NCBI GenBank assembly: GCA_003049465.1
Contig: PYSS01000119.1
Location: forward strand, 1-64,000
Direction of reading: 5' to 3'
From: Magnaporthiopsis rhizophila
Taxonomy: Eukaryota; Ascomycota; Sordariomycetes; Magnaporthales; Magnaporthaceae
DNA: 64,000 nt
The first letter of the stretch is position 1; each line of letters begins with the position of its first letter. A program made the position numbers and the translations under genes. Under the pieces are notes generated by a model. It did not search any database, had not been told where the DNA came from, and was given only the letters and a program-made list of their open reading frames with translations. Shown here one piece after another: positions 31,510 through 40,524 of the stretch.

Positions 31510-34500
31510 ATGCCGGCCACCGTCGGGGCGGAGCCCTTGCTAGGGGAGCCGAGCCAGGCGGCCGACGCATGGCAGCAGTTCCATGTGATGAACCAGGAAG
31601 TCGAGCTGGACATCAACTTTCGCGACAAAGTCGTCAGCGGCGTGGTCAAAATGACGATATTCCCGATGCAGAACGAGATAGAATCCGTACGCATCGATGC
31701 GCGCCAGATGGACATTGACACCAACAACATTCTCGTGAACGGCAACAAGGTCAAGGCGGTCTACCACGATCCATATGACCGCATCGACATCCCCGCAAAC
31801 TTTGACTGGGACGCTTCTCAGTACCCCTACCAGATGGCCCGCATCGAACCTCTGCTCCCACGCCAGGACCGCGAGGCTCCAGTTTCTGGCAGGGGGACGC
31901 TGGGCTGCGCTCCCACCACCGGCTCTCTCGTCGTCAGCCTCCGCCCCGAGCAAGAAAGGCCTCAGCCAGGAGGGCCCAAAAAGGTCAAGATTGTCGTCAG
32001 CAGACCGAGCGAGAAGCAAGTGTCTGCGGAATACGACATAGTGATCCCCTTCCGGACAAGAGGAACACGTGATGGCTTCCACTTCGTTGGCGTCGAGGAA
32101 ACCGACACGAGGTATCCCCACTTCTACACCACCCACTCACTGGTACCAGGCCAAGCCTCGTGCATCTTCCCTTGCATCGACGATCCGGGATCGAGGTCTT
32201 TCTGGACCGTGCGCATTAAGACTCCGCGCACACTAGGCGACGCGCTGCGGCAGCCACTCTTGACGCAACGCTCGTCGAGCAAGAAGGCCGCCACCGAGCC
32301 GGCCCGCTCGACATTGTTGCTGACAGAAGAGGACAAGCTTCTTGACATGACTGTCATCTGTGCTGGGAACCTGGTCGGGGAGGCGACAGATAAGAACGAC
32401 GACTCGAAGAAGATCATGACTTTCGAAGACTCGGGCCTCGACGTCGCCGCTGGGCATGTGGGCTTCGCTGTGGGCCCTTTCCAACATGTCGACCTTTGGT
32501 CTGATTTTCGGCCCGAGGACGACGACGAGAGGCTCGGGGACTCGGCCATCAAGATACACGGCTACTGCCTTCCGGGCCGCGAGGAAGAGGTCCGGTTCAC
32601 GTGCGAGGCCATGGCAGGGGCTGCCGACTTTTACGCCGTCAAATTCGGCAAGTACCCCTTCCAGGACAGCTACAAGATGTGCTTCGTGGACGACATGGTG
32701 GCCGACACGGTCCCTCTCTACTCTCTGTCCCTGTGCAGCAACCGTCTGCTTTACCCGCCCGACGTCATCGACACCGAGGTCGAGGTGACCAGGAAACTGG
32801 CTCATGCGCTCGCCTGCCAGTACTTTGGCGTCCACATCATCCCAAACACTCCTCTCGACATCTGGATAACAGTCGGGGTCTCGCACTTCATGGCCGACAT
32901 GTTCATGCAGATGCTGTGCGGGAACAACGACTATCGGTTCCGCATGAAGACCCGGGCAGACCGGCTGGTCGAGGAAGACGTCGGCAGGCTGCCGCTCGAT
33001 CAGCTGGGCAACTACATATCCCTCGGAAGCTACCAGATGGACTTCATGGTCCTCAAGGCGCCTCTGGTCCTGTTCATTCTCGACAGGCGGCTGACAAAGC
33101 GCGCCACCCATAATGGGTTGCGGCGAGTAATATCCAAACTGATCACCAAGAGCAAGTCGTATGCGGAGGAATCTCGGATTGTGAACTCGGACTCTTTCCG
33201 CAAGGCGTGCGAGAAGGTTGCCCACAACAGCTCCTCCCTCGAACCCTTCTGGCAACAGTGGGTGCACTCTTCCGGGTGCGCGCGCTTCGAGATGTCCCAG
33301 AGATACAACAAGAAGCACTCTCGCGTCGACCTGACCGTCAAGCAACCCGAGGACAAGGGCAGCATCACGCCGTTGCCGCTTCAGAAGGAGACGTTCTGGG
33401 GAGCGCTGCAGGACAGGCTGCACGTGCCGGCCAGCAAAAAAGAAAACGTCAGCGTGTGGTTCACTGGGCCGATAACAATTGGCATCCACGAGGCTAATGG
33501 CACCCCGTACGAGCACGTCGCCGAGATTCGGAGGACCGGGCCGAAGCAGTTCAAGACCATCGAGATGCCGTACAACACAAAGTACAAGCGCCTGAAGCGC
33601 GTCAAGAGGCAGAAGGAGCGCGCGGCGGCCACTGCAGCACAAGCCGACGGGGGCGGGGACAACGCCGAAGAGGCCGTGCTCTACTCCCTGGGCGATGTGC
33701 TCCAGACGCCCGAAGACGTCGAGCTGTGGCAGTTTGCCGACTGGACCCCGGAACAGGAGAAGTCGATGGAGCACGACTCCTTTGAGTGGCTCCGCCTCGA
33801 TGCTGACTTTGAGTGGATCTGCTCCATGAAGACCAACATGCAGCCGTGGATGTACGTTTCCCAGCTGCAGCAAGATAGGGACGTGGTCGCGCAACAGGAT
33901 TCCATTCTGTACATGTCACAGAAGGCTGGAGGAGAGATCCTGGCGTCGGTGCTCGGCAGGACGCTCATGGACACTCGATACTTTCACGGCATCCGCACCC
34001 AGGCCGTCAAGGCCCTCCAGAGGCAGACGTGGACCAAGGAGGTGGAGACGCACGACCCGGACACGGGCATAACACACAAGCACAAGAAGACGGACCTTGG
34101 CGGGCTGCGCATCCTCATGATGGCCTTCAAGTCCTTCTTCTGCTACCCAGACACTCAGACGCCTCGGCCAAACGACTTCTCCAACAAGATGCAGTACTTT
34201 GTGCAGCAGGCCATCCCTGGCGCCATCGCCCGGGTCCGGGACAAGGGCCGCTGCCCACCCGAGGCCCAGCGGTTCCTGCTGGAGCAGCTGCGGTTCAACA
34301 ACAACGCCGAGAACGACTATTCGGACCACTTCTACGTCTCGAGCCTCCTGGACGCCCTCGCTATCAGCCTAGTGCCCGACGCCGACAGCCCACCCCTGCC
34401 GCGGCGAGCCAACGACCCGCAGATCCAGGAAGACAAGGCATTCCTGGAGGAGGCTTTGATGGAGATTGAGCGCTACCTTAGGATGGATGAGTGGACAAAC

Positions 34501-36219
34501 TCGTACCAAAACATCTGGACCACGACGGCCCTGGGATGCAAGCAGAAGCTCATGAAGGCGGGCGTCATCCCTATCTCGGCCATCGACTTTGTTCAGTACC
34601 TCCAGGACGGGACGCTGGATCTGATCCAGATCAAGGCGTTTGAGGCACTGGTGGACCTAGGATTCCTGCTGCATAAAGGCGTGCTCCGGCTCCTGCTTGC
34701 TTTCATGACGACTCACCACTCTCCGTTTGTACGCGACCGCCTCTTTCAGGTGTTTTCATGGGGTGTGGCCGCGCTGGCGTTTGGGGAATATGACGACATA
34801 AAGAAGCTGAGCGTCACCGGCGCAGAAGATGACGAACACGACGAAGACGTCCTTATGATGGAGAACGCCGACGCGATCATCGAGAAGAAGAAGGCCGAGG
34901 AGGCTCGGAGATCCAACATTGACAGGGCGCTGACCGAGCTGAAAAAGGAACTCGCCAAGGCCGAGAGCCAGGACCTCCTCGTCGAGCTGTGGAGCGCGAT
35001 TTGCTCGCCCGTCATCGGACTAATCGAACAGCACAACTTGCTCGACATGTGCAGGACGCTCTTCGATCCGGATTATTCCTGCCGAGTTACCGTGCGACAT
35101 CCCACGCAGTGGTCGGTGGAACGTGTAGACGGAGCCAAGCCCGGATCAGGTCTTCGGTTCAAGTCGATTCCCCGTCAAGTCAAGAAACGGCCCGAGCTGC
35201 CGCCGCCACCACCTGCAGTGGCCGCAATAGCGTCCGCGGGAGTCCTCCCCGGCCCTACGGCGGCAGCGTTGACAGGGATGGTTGTGGCCTCGCCTACGGC
35301 CGTCGGGGCGCCGGAGCCGAGCGTGGCCACGCCCATGGAAGGCATCGTCCAGACGCCTGTGCAGTCGAAACCCATATCAGGGCAGAAAAAGCGACCCGTG
35401 GTCAAGATCGTGGGACCTAAAGAGGCCCAGCCATCCAGTCCGGCGCCTCCTTCGGTGAAGGCGACTGGAACCCCCTCCGCTCAGCTGCCACCCGCTTTGG
35501 CCATTAAGGAGAAGGAGACGAACAAGAAGGAGAAGGAAGCAAATAAGAAGGAAAAGGAGACACACAAGAAGGAGAAGGAGATGGCGGCCTTGGTCCACAA
35601 GAAAGAGAAGGAGATGAGCTCTCGCTCGGCGACACCCCTTGCAGCGCATGCCGATGGGTCACGTACCCCTCTCTCGTCTGGCAGCAGTGTCGGCGCCAAC
35701 GGGGCGGTCAAGAAGCCGAAGCTGAGCAATAAGCGGAAGCACGACGATGCCGACGGCCAATCGCCGCGGCCGGCCAAAGCTCTGAAGCGGCTCTTGACGA
35801 TCAGTTACCCGGGGTACATGGACAAACTGCGGCCGGATACGCAAAAGGAGATCCAGAGGCGGAGGGAGTTGGAAATCGTGCGGAAGGTCAAGGCGGCAGG
35901 CTCGGCCTCGTCCAGCCGGCCCTCGTCGCCGGTCGAGAAGTCGGCCAGGGCGACGCCTCCGCAGCGGAAGCCACTGCCATCGGGCGGCGGCTCCGCCTCG
36001 AGCCACCCGTCGTCAGCGGCACGACAGCACGGCTCCAACGGCTCGCAGAAGGTGCGAAAGCCGCTGCCGTCGGGGGCGCCCGCCAGCACGCCATCCGCGG
36101 CGCTGCCGCCGCTGGCGCCTCAGCACACGGCGCCCAGTCCTGCCGCATCGCCGTCTGTTGCTGCCCCTCCACCGCATAAGCCGAGGATCAAGTTATCTAT
36201 GGGCAAACCGAAAACCTGA
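31510..36219 (+). CDS. TAF2: TFIID subunit 2 (TAF2), single exon, 1569 aa
   Basis: Conserved subunit of the general transcription factor TFIID that helps recognise promoter DNA around the start site. The N-terminal ~600 residues have the M1-aminopeptidase fold: NQEVELDINFRDKVVSG, then PHFYTTHSLVPGQASCIFPCIDDP. The zinc-peptidase HExxH motif is absent at the expected place (LAHALACQYFG), as in all TAF2 proteins, so it is catalytically dead. A helical repeat region (~750-1140) follows. The last ~330 residues are low complexity, with polyproline, Ala/Pro-rich linkers and a Lys-Glu repeat (KKEKE units, 35510-35630). A conserved block (LLTISYPGYMDKLRPDTQK) is the usual C-terminal TAF2 tail. Length is in the range of filamentous fungal TAF2. 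No intron is needed. Confidence 0.93.
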   Translation: MPATVGAEPLLGEPSQAADAWQQFHVMNQEVELDINFRDKVVSGVVKMTIFPMQNEIESVRIDARQMDIDTNNILVNGNKVKAVYHDPYDRIDIPANFDWDASQYPYQMARIEPLLPRQDREAPVSGRGTLGCAPTTGSLVVSLRPEQERPQPGGPKKVKIVVSRPSEKQVSAEYDIVIPFRTRGTRDGFHFVGVEETDTRYPHFYTTHSLVPGQASCIFPCIDDPGSRSFWTVRIKTPRTLGDALRQPLLTQRSSSKKAATEPARSTLLLTEEDKLLDMTVICAGNLVGEATDKNDDSKKIMTFEDSGLDVAAGHVGFAVGPFQHVDLWSDFRPEDDDERLGDSAIKIHGYCLPGREEEVRFTCEAMAGAADFYAVKFGKYPFQDSYKMCFVDDMVADTVPLYSLSLCSNRLLYPPDVIDTEVEVTRKLAHALACQYFGVHIIPNTPLDIWITVGVSHFMADMFMQMLCGNNDYRFRMKTRADRLVEEDVGRLPLDQLGNYISLGSYQMDFMVLKAPLVLFILDRRLTKRATHNGLRRVISKLITKSKSYAEESRIVNSDSFRKACEKVAHNSSSLEPFWQQWVHSSGCARFEMSQRYNKKHSRVDLTVKQPEDKGSITPLPLQKETFWGALQDRLHVPASKKENVSVWFTGPITIGIHEANGTPYEHVAEIRRTGPKQFKTIEMPYNTKYKRLKRVKRQKERAAATAAQADGGGDNAEEAVLYSLGDVLQTPEDVELWQFADWTPEQEKSMEHDSFEWLRLDADFEWICSMKTNMQPWMYVSQLQQDRDVVAQQDSILYMSQKAGGEILASVLGRTLMDTRYFHGIRTQAVKALQRQTWTKEVETHDPDTGITHKHKKTDLGGLRILMMAFKSFFCYPDTQTPRPNDFSNKMQYFVQQAIPGAIARVRDKGRCPPEAQRFLLEQLRFNNNAENDYSDHFYVSSLLDALAISLVPDADSPPLPRRANDPQIQEDKAFLEEALMEIERYLRMDEWTNSYQNIWTTTALGCKQKLMKAGVIPISAIDFVQYLQDGTLDLIQIKAFEALVDLGFLLHKGVLRLLLAFMTTHHSPFVRDRLFQVFSWGVAALAFGEYDDIKKLSVTGAEDDEHDEDVLMMENADAIIEKKKAEEARRSNIDRALTELKKELAKAESQDLLVELWSAICSPVIGLIEQHNLLDMCRTLFDPDYSCRVTVRHPTQWSVERVDGAKPGSGLRFKSIPRQVKKRPELPPPPPAVAAIASAGVLPGPTAAALTGMVVASPTAVGAPEPSVATPMEGIVQTPVQSKPISGQKKRPVVKIVGPKEAQPSSPAPPSVKATGTPSAQLPPALAIKEKETNKKEKEANKKEKETHKKEKEMAALVHKKEKEMSSRSATPLAAHADGSRTPLSSGSSVGANGAVKKPKLSNKRKHDDADGQSPRPAKALKRLLTISYPGYMDKLRPDTQKEIQRRRELEIVRKVKAAGSASSSRPSSPVEKSARATPPQRKPLPSGGGSASSHPSSAARQHGSNGSQKVRKPLPSGAPASTPSAALPPLAPQHTAPSPAASPSVAAPPPHKPRIKLSMGKPKT
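35503..35620 (+). repeat. Lys-Glu (KEKE) coding repeat in TAF2
   Basis: AAGGAGAAGGAG-type units repeat about six times, giving a highly charged segment of KEKE with alternating T/A/N/H residues. It is in frame within the disordered tail. Confidence 0.8.
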
Positions 36220-36954
36220 GATGGCTTGATCAAGCGTGGCAGAGATTCCGCAAGGGTGTTGAGGTGCTTTTGTTTGCATGTTGAGGGATTGGTTCAAACG
36301 GACTTTTTTTTTTCTTCATTCTCTTTGGGGTTATCATACATCACTCAGGGTCCGTTCTCATACCCCCTGATATCGAGTTAACCAGTTCAGTTCAAGGTGG
36401 GAGGCGGCGGGCATTGGTTTGGCAATGTTGTAATGTGATGGATGGATACCTAGGCATGCATGGAAAGGCGTGAGTGGTTTTCGTCAAGGCATCAGAAAAA
36501 AAAACAAAACATACCCTCATATCGGTCGGTTGCCTGATGAATTTTAAATATTATTATTTCATCATTGTCGTCTCGCTTGTACATACCAACGTGTCACTAG
36601 GCATGTCTGCATTGCGGAATATGAGAACAATGCCGTGGGTCGCAATACGCCTCCTCCTTTTTGACGATCTTGTGCCTCACGTAACCTAGACATGTCCAAT
36701 CAATCATTCGTCATGCTCTTGGTAGCTAGGTAGGTAGGGAAGTACCTAGATACCAACAAATCCAACACAAATGTAAGGGGTTGTGATTATCCAGCCATGC
36801 ATCGGGGCCACAAGGGTGTATTCTATGGGGACAGAGGTATCGTCTTGTCAGGCAGAAATAAACCAAAGACGCAGTCAAAGCCTCCTCAAAAATTACGTAT
36901 CAAGCAATGCATCCCGTCATCATCCATGGTTCCCCGTCTCCCGCCATCAAAAAC
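36220..36954. other. Convergent 3' intergenic region
   Basis: 735 bp between TAF2 and CDC26 3' ends. It contains a TAGGTAGGTAGGGAAGTACCTA patch near 36727-36753 but no gene. Confidence 0.5.
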
Positions 36955-37863
36955 TCAACGCCTCCGCGACGCCGCAACGCCTATCCTCTCCTCGCGGCTC
37001 CGCGTGACCCGGCCGGGGGCAGGTGGCGGCGGCGGCGGCGGCGGCGACGTCTCCGCGGGCGGTGCGGAAGCGCTTCCGCCGCGCCGCCGCCCGACGGCCC
37101 CTTCGTCCGTGTCGGGTGCCATGCCCCTTGCTGACGGCTGGTACGACGGCGTCGGCGTCGCGGCGGCGGCGGCGGCGGCGGCACCAGCACCGTCCATGGC
37201 GGCGCGCTGCTGCTGCTGCTGCTGTCGCAGAAGGCGCTCGCGCTCGAGCTGGGCCCTTTGGTAGCGGGCTAGTTGCTGCCGCGCCGAGTGGCGGGGCTCC
37301 GCTTCCTGCTGCTGCTGGGGCTGCGGCTGTTGCTGCTGGTGGTCGTCGTCGGCGACGTCGTCCATGTCCTCGTCGGACGAGAACTGCTGCTCGCGGCTCT
37401 GCTGGCGCTGATGATGGCGCGAGTTCTGGCGCTGGTGGAGCTGGTGATGACGGCGTTGGCCGGCGGCGGCGGGGGTGTCGTCCACGCCGTGGTCGTCGTC
37501 CTCCTCCTCGTCGTCGTCGTCCTCCTCCTCCTCCTCCCCGTTGGCATACCCGCCGCCGCCGCCGTACCCCGCCGCATCGCGTGAGCTGGGCGACAGCTGT
37601 TGGCGCTGGTGCGGGGCCATTAACCGAGCGGCAGCGCCGGGTGGCGGTGGTGTGTTTTGATGGTGTTGTTGGTGGTGGTGTTGCTGCTGTTGTTGCTGGG
37701 GCGTCGCCTTGAGGACGGTGCGGGCGCCGCCGCCAAGGACCTGGCGAGGGGCGCCCGATGAGGCGGCGGCGGCGGCGGCCAGGCGGGCCCGCTCTTGCCG
37801 GTCCTCATAGGCGGCGACATCCTCGGCCGTGATGGATATGACTGTTGGTGCGCGGCGCAGCAT
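36955..37863 (-). CDS. CDC26: Anaphase-promoting complex subunit CDC26 with long low-complexity extension (302 aa)
   Basis: The start at 37863 gives the diagnostic CDC26 N-terminus MLRRAPTVISITAEDVAAYE, in which the family consensus is MLRR-PT followed by a short acidic helix. In the APC/C, this segment threads into the Apc6/Cdc16 TPR superhelix and stabilises it; Met1 is critical. CDC26 in animals and yeast is about 85-125 residues. Here some 270 residues of simple sequence follow: polyQ/polyH near 80-95, acidic runs of E and D near 140-155, further polyQ, polyA and polyP, and a basic end. Coding DNA is correspondingly repetitive (GGC, CTG and GTC triplets). No intron is required. The N-terminal identification is firm; the long tail's role is unknown. 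Confidence 0.85.
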   Translation of the reverse strand: MLRRAPTVISITAEDVAAYEDRQERARLAAAAAASSGAPRQVLGGGARTVLKATPQQQQQQHHHQQHHQNTPPPPGAAARLMAPHQRQQLSPSSRDAAGYGGGGGYANGEEEEEDDDDEEEDDDHGVDDTPAAAGQRRHHQLHQRQNSRHHQRQQSREQQFSSDEDMDDVADDDHQQQQPQPQQQQEAEPRHSARQQLARYQRAQLERERLLRQQQQQQRAAMDGAGAAAAAAAATPTPSYQPSARGMAPDTDEGAVGRRRGGSASAPPAETSPPPPPPPPAPGRVTRSREERIGVAASRRR

Positions 37864-40524
37864 GGTTGCTGTTTTGAGGATATGTTTTTTTTTGTTTATT
37901 TTTGTTCCTTTGTCCGCCACAAACTCATGCACGCACGCACACACACTTTTTCCTGCTGACTAGGCTTCTCCCCTTGAGAATTCAAGAACGTGTTTGTTTG
38001 GCGTTAATGAATCCCGCCAGGCCCCCAATCAGGAATCGCCCTTCGGTTTCTCTCGCCCGATATCTGCCTTGCTTGTCACGTGGGGGCGTCGCCTTTGGGG
38101 TCCAAATATCATGGAAGCCAAGTCAAAACTCATGTTGATTGTGGCAGCTGCGGAAGCAACAAAAACGCGGCTCGCCTGGTCGGGCGACTCCTTCGGCGTC
38201 GACTCATCAAGGAGAGTCGCGCACATCAACGTGGTCGGTATCCTTACTAAGATGGCTGGATTTGTGTGTGGCGGCCCTGACTGAGAGGGCTGTGGGTCCC
38301 AGCTTGAGGCTGCCGTGGACTGAAAGATAGGGAGGCAGCTCACACACGCACACACACATTGGCCGACGCGTACAAAGAATCTTTGCGCCGTTCCTCCCGT
38401 CCACACCTGGTCGGTTGGGGGCTGACTTGCTTGGTCGCACATTTCGCCGAGGAGTCGGGCCCTCGGTCGCCAGACAATAGAGCACACCATAGTGTCACAA
38501 CAGGACGCCCTCGCTTATCTATGCCAGCGGCCGAGGCAGCACATGAAAACTGACTGGCTGGATCTGACAGGGGGCGGCGATGTCGCTGGAAATTGGGCCA
38601 AACGAGCTCGCGCTCCCCCACTGATTCGGCCGGGTCCGGACACGAGGCAGAGTCGCTGCGCCCGCCCGACTCCTCTCGGGATTGGTTGCACAGAAGCGGG
38701 CACGGAAATCGAGATGCTGCCACGGCGACGACAGCACGGCAGATCTGGCCATGTACGGGCCAGATGGTGGCATGTAGGTGGCAGGATGGGACGGTTTGTT
38801 TGTTCGTGTTGATTCTCCATGCTGCAAGCAGACCGGACCGTCTTTGTCTTTCACTCGACTCAATTGCTTCCATCTCAGTCACCATCTCAGTCAGGCTCCG
38901 CCCGGTGCGCCCAATGGAGCGCAGCCACTGAGCGGTGGTGGTGATGCTGATGGGAAACGGCAGGAACGACGCTGACGGGTGGGTATGTCTGGGTGGAGAT
39001 GAAGTTGACGGCGCAGCTTCCCGCCTGTGCTGCCAATAGCAACACAGAACGGCAGGAGCAGCCCTCAAGCCGGGATCTGGCAGACGCCAGTTGAGCTCGC
39101 CGCCCGCTGCAGGTGCGACGCCACAGCTTCTCAACTCGCACAGGTGGAAGCAATCAAATACTTTGATCCAGGAATACCCAACGAGCTGCACCGACAATCT
39201 CATCGACGCTGGGCATCCCAACCCAACAATAAGGGCGATCGCCTATTTTTGATTCACAGGCGCGCCCCGTCACTCTCGTGGGTCAATAATCGAGGGCTCA
39301 CACGTGCTCAGACCGATCAGGAGCTCCAGCGCGACGGCGATGCTACTCTGCTCTGCCAAAAACAAAGACTGCGCCGCGGTTAAACAACCCCGGCCACCTC
39401 CAAGAAAAAACCAGCTCGCAACCAGCAGAAAGCGAGACCAACGAGAGGCCTCGGCTGGCATGCACTGCAACCCTCCCTCGCACCAATCGGCTGACGGCAG
39501 CACCGCAAAATAGCCCTCGCTGGCATGCGGATTCTGCTAGAAGCCCACCGTTCTGTGCGTTCTCGCAGAGAATGGAGATGGATGGCCTGGACCCACAGAT
39601 GCGCGATAAAAATATCCCCCAGCCCTCCTCTCTTGATCCGGACCCTGCCTCGATCCCAAGCCTTCCACCCCGGCCCGGCCTGCTGTCCCGATCCGGAAGC
39701 CCTTCGTTCGTCATACCCCCTCCTCAGTCTGACAGTCCCTCCCCGCGGCCGTTGCGATAGGAGGGGAGAACCCACCCCATAATCGCCCAGTTAGGCAAGT
39801 TAACTCAAGCCGGACTAGACCTAGGGAGGCCCCGACCATCCCGCCCACTCGCCCGTCGGCAGTCTCTGCTATGTCCAGAGTCGTCATCCTCCTGTTCGTC
39901 GCCATGCAGCTAAGTCTGGGCGATGCTACCCTACACACATAGATAGGTTGGTGAGGTGGGTTTCTTACAACATGCCATGTACGGGACCTACAGAACATGC
40001 CACCGAGCTGAGGTACAGAGCCAGGCAGACGGGCTCCCCTTACCTGGGCGGGAGACAGTCAAACTGCCTGGCTCACCCCCGGCCTCCCACACGTCATGGG
40101 CTGGCTCGGATGGGGTGCGGCCGGATGACCCTGTTGCAATATATCTGTGCCACCACCGGTCAATCCCATCGACCCTCCCACACGAGTGTTGGATGTGTGT
40201 TCGCTCCCCCCAGTAAAAGAGACCAAGCCCGCCTCCTCACTCAGCTCTTTTGCTGTGGTCGCGGATCTGGTCTCACCCGACTGAGCCACCAGGCCAACTC
40301 CCCTATTGCCCCTGTCGGTCTTCATTTTGCTCGCCCATAGTCTGTACCACTCCCGTTCCCGCTATGTAACAGGTCATCGGTCTTGCCATCCGCCGCCTGT
40401 TTCGTTTATCATTGCTTCTTTCCCGGCCGCCGCCTCTTTGTCTCGCCTTTTTGGCCCCCTCCCTCCCCATCGGCCGCCGCAGTGTCTCTCCTCTCTGGAT
40501 CCGTCCAGAGCGCCATCTCCGACC
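37864..40524. other. Large intergenic interval, 2.66 kb
   Basis: No supported gene. Open frames such as 38340-39221 on the minus strand lack an ATG at their 5' end, have biased composition and show no domain. A (CA)n tract occurs at 38339-38359. The final ~200 bp (40300-40524) are pyrimidine-rich and probably form the promoter and leader of the following gene. Confidence 0.5.

Noticed and set aside
32233..33894. 553-codon open frame antisense to TAF2
   Set aside because: It mirrors the GC-rich codon usage of the conserved TAF2 gene on the other strand, has no domain of its own and is a frame shadow.
38340..39221. 293-codon minus-strand open frame
   Set aside because: Opens with a non-ATG codon, composition is random-like, no conserved block or signal; flanked by a (CA)n tract.
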